Part shown: piece after piece, positions 10,525 to 24,300 of the stretch
How the letters are laid out: each line of letters begins with the position of its first letter
Position numbering within the stretch: the first letter of the stretch is position 1
NCBI GenBank assembly: GCA_030323885.1
Contig: CM059193.1
Location: 92,195,990-92,259,989 of the forward strand
Origin: Branchipolynoe longqiensis
Lineage: Eukaryota; Annelida; Polychaeta; Phyllodocida; Polynoidae
DNA: 64,000 nt
Reading direction: 5' to 3'
Program-made: the position numbers and the translations under genes
Notes under the pieces: model-generated
What the model was told of the DNA's origin: nothing
The model's database searches: none
Seen by the model: the letters and a program-made list of their open reading frames with translations, nothing else

Positions 10525-11109
10525 CTCTCTCCTCGAATACACATACCAGCAGACCAGTGTATCGATTAGAGGATGTCGACAGTGTACCACTGACACTGCA
10601 TGGATGCTGTCAGTGTCAGGAGCGGTTGCTGTCATTGTTTATTTCATAAGCGATACCATTACTGTCAATGCATGCGAACAACTAGAAAGATGCTCAGTTC
10701 CGTTGGTTAGTGTTACAACATACGGATTATATAAACTAATTAAATCCCCAATTGCTTTCTGTGGGTACATAGATCACATGGAACAAGTAAAAGACGCCCA
10801 TGCTGAACACAGAACTAATCAGGCTGCTTCGGGTCACACCAGGGTGAGGTTGAATCGCACTACAACATTACTGTACATACACGAAGTGGCATTTCGTTGA
10901 AGGTCACTTAGCTGTTAGCCTAATTTCACTGCAACCCAATTCCCAGAAACAAATATAGGGCAAGAATAACGAAGCATGTGTTTATGTGTTCAAATTGAAT
11001 TTAATAATACAGCGCCTATATTGAACGACAGGTGCGCGAACATGTTTCACAGCTTCAGTCCCTCATCAGGATAGCTAACTAGGAATATTGTTTAAAAGAC
11101 AAGGCAGCA
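10525..11109. other. Region immediately upstream of the start codon
   Basis: Single-copy-looking sequence that probably includes the 5' UTR of the ARM-TIR gene. An in-frame TAG at 11080-11082 closes the frame upstream of the ATG at 11110. No promoter motif could be identified. Confidence 0.35.
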
Positions 11110-12393
11110 ATGGGGAATGTTCAGATGGACAACGGGCGGTGCCCTGGCTCTGACAGTGGCGGGGAGGGCAGCAGCGGCGGCGGGGGCGGGGGCGGGGGTG
11201 GAGTGACACCGGGGGCCGACGGAATGGACACAACCGTCTCCACCCCGGACTCGGGGCCGGGGTCTTTCATAGGCTCCAGCCTCTCGAGCCTCCGGAGACC
11301 GTCATGGATCCGCACCTCATGGAACGCGGCTCTCCGCAGGTCCAGATCATCCGGTTCGCCGACGTCAGGGGGCGGCGGAGGCGGAGGCGGAGGCGGAGGC
11401 GGCGGGGTGTCTGCGCACACGTCCCCCACAACAGACGCGGCGGTGCAGACCCCAGTCAGCGTGCCGCCAGATTTCGGCGAGCGGGTCAGCAACACTATCG
11501 CGCAGTGCTACACCGCCATCCAAACACCGAACCGTGTCGGTAACCATAACAACATCCTACGCAGTCCGTCTGGTCCCCTAGCCGCCCTAGATGTCCCGCT
11601 GCTCGCCGTTGCTACTGACACTGACAACAGCTACTTGTCCCAGCCTCTCGGCACGGTGGGTGTGAACAATACCAACGCCAACCACAGCTTTGGCGGTTGT
11701 CTCGGGGCTCAACTCTCTGATTCCCCAGACCCGATCCCGATCTGTCGGACGAGCTTCACCAACCCTGATCTGTTCCGACTGACGCATATCGTTCCCTATG
11801 ACGATTTCAACTCGGATGCGCCGCTCATCGACTCCGGTGAGGGATCCTCAAGCTCCTCCCTCGAGTCAGTCCGGCTTGACACCGGCGGTGTAGGCGTATC
11901 GGCGGCGGACGAAGCAGAGAGTGCGCTGTCACAGCCGCTGTCGCAGCTGCTGCGGGCGGCGGTAAGGACGCTGAAGAAAGAGGGCGATTTTCGTGAGGAG
12001 AAACTGGCGACGTTGCAGAAAGTGAAGGAGTTGGTCGTCGACAAAGAGGAGCAGCGTGAGAAGATCTCAGACGACATGCTGGCGCTGGGATACCCCGATG
12101 TGTATAGTTGTCTCGCCAAGAGATACTTCGAAATCGAAGAGAATACATCCTCCGCCGACACTGGCACCACCACCACCGCTGCCGTCACTGACGACGATGA
12201 CGATGCACAAATTGGCGAAGAGGAGTGTCGGCAGAAAATGCGGTGGAAAATCCTGGAGATAATTTATCTGACGTGTGTTAAGATTTCAGATAACAGCGCC
12301 GCCTTCGGGAAGGCTTTGACTGACGCTGGTCTGCTCAAGACCACCACAGACACGCTCAACAGCGAGGACTACAAGAACAAGTGCACCGGCGAG
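11110..12393 (+). CDS. Exon 1: start codon, Gly/Ser-rich N-terminus, first helical segment
   Basis: Encodes residues 1-428. The ATG has G at -3 and G at +4 (GCAGCAATGG). The frame is closed upstream by TAG at 11080. Residues ~15-110 contain two glycine runs, the second encoded by pure GGC/GGA triplets (about 11370-11405). From residue ~278 the sequence becomes helical (SQPLSQLLRAAVRTLKKEGD, EEKLATLQKVKELVVDKEEQ), the likely start of the structured part. Donor GAG|gtgagc, phase 0. A MITE begins within about 15-20 bases of this donor. Confidence 0.85.
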
Positions 12394-15300
12394 GTGAGCG
12401 AAAATAGGGGCACTTAATTTTTTTAAATCCGTAAACGCCAATCCAAAAATTGATATTGATATTGGAATATAACCTTCAAAAAGTAAATTTGTTTATATTC
12501 CTACTTTTTTGTTCATTGCTTCATAACCATGTGATCACAGACCAGTGGAATTAGTGAGAATTAAAATTGTTTTCAGGTAAAAGTCTTTAATTTAAACTAC
12601 ATTTTTGGATTGGCATTTACAGGGATTTGTGCCCGAACTCTTCCTATATATATTATATCATCAGGTAGGGCCTATAATTGTTAGTCTGAGAGCATGTGAA
12701 CTGCTACCTTGGCATGAATGAGGTAAGCCGGTCTAATATAATGAGAAATCTGATAAAGCATGACAATGAAGTTTACCAACATGTAGGCCTATTACTAGCT
12801 GTGACTATCTTGGAACATCATTGTTCCTTACTTATACTGCATGCAACTGCTCTCTTACACTTGCACTTATTCCTTACCTATAGTGCATAATGTAAATGCT
12901 CTCTTATAGTTATACCGACACTTGTTCCTCACCTATAGCGCATTCAACTGCTCTAATATTGAAAAACTAGTTCCTGAATTACAGTGCATTATGCAACTGC
13001 TCTTTTATACCAACAATTGTTCCTCACCAATGGTTCATCATGCACCTGCTTTTTTATGCGAACCTTTATACGAACCTGATATATTGTGATTCATTCAACT
13101 GCTTTCATATGCCAACTCTTGTTCCTGACCTATAGTGCATCAGGCAATTGTTCTCTTCATCATTATCATGTAGTCGGTCGCGATGCGACAAAGACTGCTT
13201 TCATTACTTGACTGCCACTCTCCATTTAGCTTTCTGCTGTGAGAGTGATGTCCATGAGTCGGTCTTAATGTCTCCCAGCTTCATGAGTTGGTCTTAATGT
13301 TCTCTTACACGAGAACTAATTCCTGACTTATTATGTATCATTGAACTACCCTATTATACTACCACCTGTTTGTGACTTATAGTGCATCTTTCAACTGCTC
13401 TCACACCAACATTTGGTTCCAAACTATAGTGCATCAAACCACTGTTCTGGGGATTTTTCTAGGCGGCCTTCCCTAATAATTAATAGTTATTAGTAATAAT
13501 TACTTTTCAATGTTATTTCATTTGTTATGGTCAGCCTCATCAAATTGAGAAAGTATAATCTCCTGTATAACTGACAGCAGATAGCATCCGTTAGGGATGA
13601 GGAGAGCCGGTGGTGGCGCCACCGATCGCTTGCATTAGGTCGAGGAGTCATAACATAGAATAAACAGTATTACCATAAACAAGCAATTCCCTTCTGCACC
13701 TTTATACCCACATAATGCATTATACATCACCTATATATGTTCACATATGTGACTGCTAACTTTATATTGGTTGATACCAGTTGTACTGCGACACAACATC
13801 CTGGATGCTGGAGCTGGTAGGCAACTGCTACGACGATATATCACGGGAAGATGACCTCAGGAACGTGTGTAAACGCACAGTGGAATGGTAAGTGAAGCCT
13901 GTTACACTACAAACTACAGTTTCATGCTGTCGGTCGCGAAGCGACAAAGACTGCTTTCATTACTTGACTGCCGCTCTCCATTTAGCTCTCTGCTGTGAGA
14001 GTTGCGTCCATGTTAGTTAAGTTTAAACGAAAAAACGCCCGTCCACATAAGATCTTTGAGATAAATTAATGATTAGGATTTTAGCTGTAAGTGATTGCAT
14101 CAGGGAGTCTAGATAGTCTAATGGTTAGGACACTAGCCCCAGAAAAGAAGACTAGATCAGGGTCCGTACAGGGCCGGGAAAGTCTTGAAACTTCACTTCC
14201 CTCATTTCCAGGCCTTGAAATTCCTTGAATTTAATCTATTTTGGGTAATTAGTCTTGAAAGGCCTCGAATTCCATTAAACTGTCCCTACTGATCTAAATT
14301 AGTCCAAACTCGCTATTTGCCATTGTTATATTTTTCCTGAAATCCAAATGAAAATAGTCTTGAATTCCTATTAAAAAAATTGCCTTGAAAAGCCTTGAAA
14401 TAGCCTTGAATTCCATATCTTTACATGTGTACGGACCCTGCTAGATAGATTCATTAATGGTCGTGATGGTAGCTCCGGAATGGTAAGAAGTGTGGGTTTG
14501 AATCCAATGTATCCATCCCTTCATTTGGTAAAGCACCTCCTCATGACAATAGCTAGTATTAGCTCCACCAAAAAAGAACTAGCTCGGTGAGTACATTCCC
14601 TCATATTGATCAGCTGTCAATGATGCCCCCCACAATACATCAGTCTATTAAGCGCCTGTCACACCTTACCAGATTGAGTACCGGACACAACTGGACAAAG
14701 AATTGTCTAGTCTGGTAGTGTTCGATATCAAAATGTATCGAAATGTGTCGAAATGTTGTGCTTTCGAGTCAAAGGCGGCCGGACGAAACAACGCTAAATG
14801 GACAAGGAATGTACATTAACGAATAGCCAACGGACGAGAACCGGATGAGAACCGAATGTCAAACGGACACGTACCGGACTGTTAAAGGACGGGCCGAAAA
14901 AAACCCCCAAAACAATGGACCAAATTCCCGCAACACCATCAACGGACTATTCAGGAAGTAAACCGGAGACGTAACGGATGGGTACCGGACATGAAACAGA
15001 CTAAACAGACTTAAAACGGACACCAACCGTACAAGTCAGTCTGGCGGTGTCCGGTACAAGTTTTGTGCATGTTCAAAACTTGGCACCAGACACACTGTAC
15101 ACCACCTGAGAGACAACGGACATGCCGGATGCCTACCGTGTATAAACCGGACATTGACGTATTTCACCGGACAATGTCCATTTTCTATCCAGTACCCCAA
15201 TCTAGTGAGGTGTGACAGGGCCTTTAGTGTTACATGCTGAACAGTTGCACAGGTAAACAGGCTGTATTAAATGAATAAATTTAATGAGGGTACATATATA

Positions 15301-18300
15301 AACATTCCTCGGTCTTCCTTACCGCCTTAGTTCTAGACCAGATGGGATGGCCAAATGAGTTGAGCGCCCGTCTCTTGTTTTGGTAGATTGTTGGATTCCA
15401 ACCCACGGGTTGACCCTGGTCGAGTCAAATGAATGACTTGACTTAAAGATTGATATTTGTCACTTCTTAGCCAAGCTCTCGGTATTATTAGGATAGGGCA
15501 AGGACTGGTTGGCTCAGTATCAGGATAATTTGACTGAGTGGAATATCAGGTCATGGTGCTGGTGGCCTGGTGTTCCAGTGGGGCAGCACTATAAAGTCGC
15601 CATGAGTACATACTGTCACAACTCGGTACCCGTCCACATAAGATCATTGATGTTGCCAGGACGTAAAGCTCCAACAACCAAGGAACTTAGAAGCTATGTT
15701 ATATCGTGTAATATGGAACGCCTTAGAGGTCAAGGCCGTTTGTGATGCTATTTATAGCAGGCCTCTCATGGTGTAAAAGGCCTGCTATTATTCGTTATTG
15801 ATGACACACTGCATTGGTTTCTGGGTTGTATGGCGTTGACTGGATTTGATGGCCGAATCGGTAGAGCGTTCTCTTCCCGTGCGGAAGTTCAGGAGTTTGA
15901 ATAGCAGCCGAGTCAAACCAATGACGTATCAAATTGATACTTGTCGCTACCCAGCCTGGCGCTCGACATTAATAGGATAGAACAATGACTGGTTTGCATA
16001 GTATCAGGATGATGTGACAATGTCGGATATCGGGTCATGATGCGGCTGGCTTGGTCTTCCAGTGGGCAGCACTATAAAGTTGCCATGAGTGCACACCATC
16101 ACAAGTTTTTTACCCACCCTGATATGACCTTTGATGTTGCCAGGACGTAAAACTGCAACGAGCAACCAATCCAGTTGTGCAGCACTATAAAGTGGCCATG
16201 AGTGCACACTGTCACAAGTTGGTACCCATCCTGATATGACGTTAGATGTTGCTAGGACGTACAACAACTCAACCCAACTGTACAGTAGCGGGTGGGGGGG
16301 GGGGGGGGGTATACGAGGCAGAGGCTGTAGTGTGAGGGGATGTACACAACAACTGATGTAGTTTGATTAACCTATGCTTTACTGGAAATTACCTCATTAA
16401 ACATGGCTTCATAATATATTGATCTGTCATCGATTCACATTGGATTAGTTAATTGACCGTACCAGTCACGCAACATGTGTCTGTGTGGGGGCGTCGGGGG
16501 GTTGTGCGTGCTTACATCACAGTGTGTGTACATATGTATGTGGGGGTGGGGTTGTGTGTGCTTACATAATGGTGTGTGTACATATGTATGTGGGGGTTGT
16601 GTGTGCTTACATAGCGGTGTGTGTACATAAGTATATGGGGGTGGGGGTTGTGTGTGCTTACATAATGGTGTGTGTACATATGTATGTGGGGGTTGTGTGT
16701 GCTTACATAATGGTGTGTGTACATATGTATGTGGGGGTGGGGGTTGTGTGTGCTTACATAACAGTGTGTGTACATATGTATGTGGGGGTGGGGGTGTGTG
16801 ATGGTGCGTGTACATAATGGTGGGTGATGCGTGCTACATATGTATGTGGGGGTCTGGGGTTGTGTGTGATTACATAACGGTGTGTGTACATATGTATGTG
16901 GGGGTGGGGGGTGGGTGTGCTTACATAATGGTGTGTGTACATATGTATGTGGGGGTGGGGGGTGGGGTTGTGTGTGCTTACATAATCATGCATGTACATA
17001 TGTATGTGGGGGTGGGGGTGGGTGTTGTGTGTGCTTGCATAACAGCGCGTGTACATATGTATGTGGGGGTAGGGGTTGTGTGTGCTTACATAACAGTGCG
17101 TGTACATATGTATGTGGGGGTAGGGGTTGTGTGTGCTTACATAACAGTGCATGTACATATGTATGTGGGAGTAGGGGTTGTGTGTGCTTACATAACGGTG
17201 TGTAAAATATTCCGATAAAAGGCATTGGTGGGGGAATGCAAATGTTCTACTTATGAAAAAGGTATATAGGGCCAGGTGCATGAATGTTTTTATGTAGTTC
17301 CTGGTGGTACTTTAGTCATTGTAAATAGACATTGTGGTGCTAGTAGGATAGTGTGTAAGGGGCACTTGGAGCTCTACCCACTACCCCCTCCCCCCTCTGC
17401 TAGTCACGAATCACCACACACTCAGCTCAGGGCAGGTGGTGACCAAAGGGGCCATGCCGCTTGCTGGTGGTGGGCAGATCACTGTAACCATGGGGACACA
17501 GGAATGCTTGATGTTCATTGGTAGAGCTGTCGATGCTTGATTCTCATTGGAGAATACGGTCAGGTGGTAGCGTATACTGGATCCATGTACCACTATAAAT
17601 AATAAACACGAGGGTCTGGCTCTCTCTCTACTTTCACTCTTTATACTCTTCGTTTCTCTTTTTGCCTGTATTGATTTCACCATAGCCTGCCTACAAAACC
17701 ACAGATTCGAGCCGTGGACTTTATAGGTGTGTGTACATATGTATGTGAGGGTGGGGGTTGTGTGTGCTTATATAACAGTGTGTGTACATATGTGTGTGGG
17801 GGTGGGGGGTGGAGGTTGTGGGTGCTTACATAACAGTGTGTGTATATATGTATGTGGGGGTGGGGGTTGTGTGTGCTTACATAACGGTGTGTGTACATAT
17901 GTATGTGGGGGTGGGGGTTGTGTGTGCTTACATAACAGTGTCTGTACATATGCATGTGGGGGTGGGGGTTGTGTGTGCTTACATAACGGTGTGTGTACAT
18001 ATGTATGTGGGGGTGGGGGGTGGAGGTTGTGGGTGCTTACATAACAGTGTATGTACATATGTATGTGGGGATGGGGGGTGGGGGTTGTGTGTGCTTACAT
18101 AATGGTGTGTGTACATATGTATGTGGGGGTGGGGGTTGTGTGTGCTTACATAACGGTGTGTGTACATATGCATGTGGGGGTGGGGGTTGTGTGTGCTTAC
18201 ATAATGGTGCGTGTACATATGTATGTGGGGGTGGGGGTTGTGTGTGCTTACATAACGGTGTGTGTACATATGTATGTGGGGGTGGGGGTTGTGTGTGCTT

Positions 18301-21300
18301 ACATAATGGTGCGTGTACATATGTATGTGGGGGTGGGGTTTGTGTGTGCTTACATAACGGTGTGTGTACATATGTATGTGGGGGGTGGGGGTTGTGTGTG
18401 CTTACATAATGGTGTGTGTACATATGTATGGGGGAGGTGGGGTTGTGTGTGCTTACATAACGGTGTGTGTACATATGTATGTGGGGGTGGGGGTTGTGTG
18501 TGCTTACATAACGGTGTGTGTACATATGTATGTGGGGTTGGGGGTTGTGTGTGCTTACATAACAGTGTGTGTACATATGCATGTGGGGGGTGGGGGTTGT
18601 GTGTGCTTACATAACGGTGTGTGTACATATGTATGTCGGGGTGGGTGCTGGAGGTTGTGGGTGCTTACATAACAGTGTGTGTACATATGTATGCGGGGAT
18701 GGGGGGTGGGGGTTGTGTGTGCTTACATAATGGTGTGTGTACATATGTATGTGGGGGTGGGGGTTGTGTGTGCTTACATAACGGTGCGTGTACATATGTA
18801 TGTGGGGGTGGTGGTTGTGTGTGCTTACATAACGGTGTGTGTACATATGTATGAGGGGGTGGGGGTTGTGTGTGCTTACATAATGGTGTGTGTACATATG
18901 TATGTGGGGGTGGGGGTTGTGTGTGCTTACATAATGGTGGGTGTACATATGTATGTGGGGGTGGGGGTTGTGTGTGCTTACATAACGGTGTGTGTACATA
19001 TGCATGTGGGGGGTGGGGGTTGTGTGTGCTTACATAATGGTGTGTGTACATATGTATGGGGGGTGGGGGGTTGTGTGTGCTTACATAACGGTGTGTGTAC
19101 ATATGTATGTGGGGGTGGGGGTTGTGTGTGCTTACATAACGGTGTGTGTACATATGTATGTGGGGGTGGGGGTTGTGTGTGCTTACATAACAGTGTGTGT
19201 ACATATGCATGTGGGGGGTGGGGGTTGTGTGTGCTTACATAACGGTGTGTGTACATATGTATGTGGGGGTGGGGGTTGTGTGTGCTTACATAACGGTGTG
19301 TGTACATATGTATGTGGGGGTGGGGGTTGTGTGTGCTTACATAACAGTGTGTGTACATATGCATGTGGGGGGTGGGGGTTGTGTGTGCTTACAAGACGGT
19401 GCGTGTACATATGTATGTGGGGGTGGGGGTTGTGTGTGCTTACATAATGGTGTGTGTACATATGTATGAGGGGGTGGGGGTTGTGTGTGCTTACATAATG
19501 GTGTGTGTACATATGTATGTGGGGGTGGGGGTTGTGTGTGCTTACATAATGGTGGGTGTACATATGTATGAGGGGGTGGGGGTTGTGTGTGCTTACATAA
19601 CGGTGTGTGTACATATGTATGTGGGGGTGGGGGTTGTGTGTGCTTCCATAATGGTGTGTGTACATATGTATGTGGGGGTGGCGGTTGTGAGTGCTTAAAT
19701 AACGGTGTGTGTACATATGTATGTGGGGGTGGGGGTTGTGTGTGCTTACATAACGGTGTGTGTACATATGTATGTGGGGGTGGGGGTTGTGTGTGCTTAC
19801 ATAATGGTGTGTGTACATATGTATGGGGGGGTGGGGGGTTGTGTGTGCTTCCATAATGGTGTGTGTACATATGTATGTGGGGGTGGCGGTTGTGAGTGCT
19901 TAAATAACGGTGTGTGTACATATGTATGTGGGGGTGGGGGTTGTGTGTGCTTACATAACGGTGTGTGTACATATGTATGTGGGGGTGGGGGTTGTGTGTG
20001 CTTACATAACGGTGCGTGTACATATGTATATGGAGGTGGGGGTTGTATGTGCTTACATAATGGTGTGTGTACATTTGCATGTGGGGGTGGGGGTTGTGTG
20101 TGCTTACATAATGGTGGGTGTACATATGTATGTGGGGTAGGGGTTGTGTGTGCTTACATAATGGTGTGTACACATATGTATGTGGGGGTGGGGGTTGTGT
20201 GTGCTTACATAGTGGTGTGTTTACATATGTATGTGAGGGTGGGGGTTGTGTGTGCTTACATAATGGTGTGTGTACATATATGTATGTGGGGGTGGGGGTT
20301 GTGTGTGCTTTCATAACATTGCATGTACATATGTATGTGGGGGTGGGGGTTGTGTGTGCTTACATAACGGTGTCTGTGCATATGTATATGGGGGTAGGGC
20401 TTGTGGGTGCTTACATAACGGTGTGTGTACATATGTATGCGGGGGTTGTGTGTGCTTACATAATGGTGTGTGTACATATGTATGTGGGGGTGGGGGTTGT
20501 GTGTGCTTTCATAACATTGCATGTACATATGTATGTGGGGGTGGGGGTTGTGTGTGCTTACATAATGGTGTGTGTACATATGTATGTGGGGGTGGGAGTT
20601 GTGTGTGCTTTCATAACATTGCATGTACATATGTATGTGGGGGGGGGGGGGGTTTGTGTGTGCTTACATTACAGTGTGTGTACATATGTATGTGGGGGTG
20701 GGGGTTGTGTGTGCTTACATAACGGTGTGTGTACATATGTATGTGGGGGTTGTGTGTGCTTACATAACGGTGTGTGTACATATGTATGTGGGGTTGGGGG
20801 TCGTGTGTGCTTACATAACGGTGTGTACACATATGTATGTGGGGGTGGGGGTTGTGTGTGCTTACATAACGGTGTGTGTACATATGTATGTGGGGGTGGG
20901 GGTTGTGTGTGCTTTCATAACATTGCATGTACATATGTATGTGGGGGTGCGGGTGGGGTTGGGGCTGGGGGGTGTTAAATTTACACCAATCATTCACCAT
21001 ACACTTTTTGTTCAAACATGTAAAGACTTGAGGCACAAAACGACGTCAACACCAATCCAAAAAGTTAATAAAAAATATAAGAATTTTTGCGTGAATGTAA
21101 TTTTAATTCTCACTAATTGCACTTTCCTTGTGATGAAATGGTTTTGGAGCAACAATCAAAAGTATCGGAATATACAATAATTAATTTTTGAAGGTTTAAT
21201 TGCAATGTTTAAATCTCAATTTTTGGATTGACATTTACAGGGTTTTCCACCTGAACTCTTCATAAAAGAAAAAGAAATGAGGTTAATCTTTGGTGGTAGG

Positions 21301-24300
21301 TGATTGACCTCACCCCCCACACCCCCGCTCCCCAATAGCCGATATCTACCTTTTGTGCTGGGGTGTCATTAAACAAACAAACAAGTGCTTTACCTCAGAT
21401 GTTGCTAGGACACACCCGCCTACCCCAGATGTACAAATTACTTTGTTTGCATCACTCAGGTACCTGGAATGTGGCAATGAGTCTCTTCGGCTGAAGGCTG
21501 GACAAACGATGTTAATGATGTTGCTCAAGGTAAGGCGATAATACAGGTATTCAATGCTACTACCGTCCTGATATGACCTTGGATGTTGCTAGGACGTAAA
21601 ACAACAACAAACAAACAAACAATGCTACTGTCCGCTGGTTCCCGACGAAGAAAGGACTGAAGCTCTGACCCAGCATGTTTATATGTCACAAGTTGGGTTC
21701 ACTCCGCCACAGTGGTGTTCTCTGTGGCGGAGTGGTTAGTGTGTATGACTTTTTTTCTAGGTCAGACTCCTAATCTGAAGGTCAGTGGTTCGATTCCCTG
21801 TGCCCCCACCTCTGCCAATTTGGATGTCCACCGCTGCGGATAACTTACAGCATCATCAAAGGCCAGTTGCTCTCATCCCATGTCTATGTGGTGTGGGAGG
21901 TTAAAAATCCCTTGGGTCAGTAAAAGTGTAGGCTCGGGCTTTCTATCGACAAACTGTCTAATGGTGAAAACAAGTCTATTCAGACTTATCCATAATAGGC
22001 AGTATACATCTCCAAGAAAAAAACAACAACTATAGTCCAGGGTTCGCACTAGTCTTAATTTTGTCTTGAATTTAGATTTTTGATTCGAGTACCATCAACT
22101 GTTGTTGAATTTAACTGTACATTCTTGATTGTTTTTGAATCTGGTAGCCGACCTTTTGAATGAACTGCGATTATAGGATGTCACATGATATTTGAGATAA
22201 ATTGGGTTTTGACAAATATCTGTCAGTTACTTTTGTGGAATGGTTTTGCCAACATTACACACATTTGAGGAGATTGTATAAGATTTTGGTATCATAATGT
22301 TGTGAGTCTCCTTGAAAATGTTCCGGAAAGTGTTCTGGAAAGTGTTCTTGAATCTGGTATCAAGCTTTTTGTCTGAACCCTTGTACTTTAAACTCACTTA
22401 GAATCTATAATCAAACTTGGGAGAATTCTTACAATACACTTGTTTCTAATGTATATAGCAGTGAAATTATCATAGTATATATTTGTCATGAGGTATTATA
22501 TAAAAACTATTGTAATGGTATGTTATAATTATTATGTTATAACATATGTAATTTAATTATATTATATAGTTATATTGAACTGTATATCATTATACATGAT
22601 ACCAGGTAATCCCTATTGACCCCTATTAGCTCCTATTAACCTCCGTTAACCCCTATTCATCTCCATTAACCCCTATTAACCCATACTAACCCTAATTAAC
22701 CTCTATGAGCCCTCTCAGCCCTATTAACCCTTATCACCCCTATTAACCTCCATTAACACCGATTAATCACGATTAACCCATATTCACCCCTAGTAATCCA
22801 TATTAACCTATATCAATCTCTATTAACTCCCTATTGACCCCTATCACCCGATTAACCTCTATTAACCCATCATCATCATCGTCATCATGCTGTCGGTCGC
22901 GATGCGACAAAGACTGCTTTCATTACTTGACTGCCACTCTCCATTTGTTGTGTTGTGTTGCGTTGTGTTCCTCCTAACTGATTTTCCACTGTCGAGCAGC
23001 ACAATCCTTGGTAACCCGGGTGACGACCGAGCCGGTATGGTGTTTTGTGTGGGTGTACATTTCATGAAAGCTGCCTGCAAAGTGTTGAAGTGCTGCTGGC
23101 TTTTGCAAGTTACCAGTGGCACTCTCTCGGGGAGCAAATAGAGGTTTCACACTGGCAAGAACATGTCCAGACAGGTGCAAAACTATTTGTCCCTGCAGTG
23201 GCTGGTTGGGAGATGTTGGGAGTTCCATTCATCAACCGCCCTTAATGCTGCCACAGTGACATGGTTTTCTGTTTAGGGTTTGCTCCCTTAGGCTTCGGTT
23301 CTGTCAAGAACCTGTACCACAAGGCAGTGGTTTACAACTCTACAGGGCAGGGGCGTCAAACTCCCTGAGGTATTGCAATACCTGCATACCAAGATAACCC
23401 ATATCACCCATATTAAACCCCCATATTAACCCATGTTAATCCCCTATTAACCCCTATTATCACCCCACAGGACCGTGTGGAGGACCGGCTCCAGGTGATG
23501 GCTGCCGCTGTGTCGGGGGTTGGGGCGGTCGGCGTCGACTCGTCGTGTTCGGCAGTCGTCGGGCCCGACCTGCTCGAAACCAGCTTCTCTCCCTACACCG
23601 CCGCCACTACCGACGACACGACCACCGGGCTGTCAGGTAAGGGCACTCCGTCAGGCCACTCCATCAGCGTGTGGCCCCAGTTAAAGGCCATTCCATCAGT
23701 GTGTGATCCCTGTTAGAAGTCAGTCCATCAGTGTGTGGTCTGTGTTAGAGGCCACTTCGTCAGTGTGTGGCCTGTGTTAGAGGCCACTCCATCAGTGTGT
23801 GGCCTGTGTTAGAGGCCACTCCATCAGTGTGTGGCCCCCAGTTAGAGGCCACTCTGTCAGTGTGTCGCCCCAGTTAGAGTTAACTACATCAGTGTGTGGT
23901 GTGTGTTTGAGGCCACACCATCAGTGTGTGGCCCCAGGTAGAGGCCAATCCGTTAGTGTGTGGCCTCTGTTAGAGGCCACTCTGTCTGTGTGGGGCCCCA
24001 GTTAGAGGTCACTCCATCAGTGTGTGGCCTGTGTTAGAGGCCACTCCATCAGTGTATGGCCCCCCCAATTAGAGGCCACTCTATCAGTGTGTGGCCTGTG
24101 TTATAGGCTACTATGTCTGTGTGTGGCCCCAGTTAGAAGTCAGTCCATCAGTGTGTGGCCTGTGTTAGAGGCCACTCTGTCCGTGTGTGGCCCCCTGTTA
24201 GAGGTCGCTCTGTCTGTGTGTGCCCTGTGTTAGAGGCTACCATCAGTGTGTGGCCCCAGTTAGAGGCCATTCCGTCTGCATGTGGCCCCCAGTTAGAGGT

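Noticed and set aside
10108..10635. Open frames over the 33-bp array
   Set aside because: Periodic translation of a tandem repeat on both strands, no start context or domain.
11110..11140. N-myristoylation at MGNVQM
   Set aside because: The residue at position 6 is Met, whereas a small residue (Ser, Thr, Ala, Gly, Cys or Asn) is expected, so support is too weak.
16480..20978. Many long open frames (up to >300 codons) on both strands
   Set aside because: They lie in a 51-bp tandem repeat; a unit divisible by three without stops opens all copies. Products are pure repeats (YVGVGVVCAYI-type) with no domain.
16480..20978. CRISPR-like regular repeats
   Set aside because: Tandem units without unique spacers in a eukaryotic intron; a minisatellite, not CRISPR.
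22600..22870. Interstitial telomere repeat
   Set aside because: The CCCCTATTAACC word is not a TTAGGG-type telomere repeat; it is a degenerate minisatellite.
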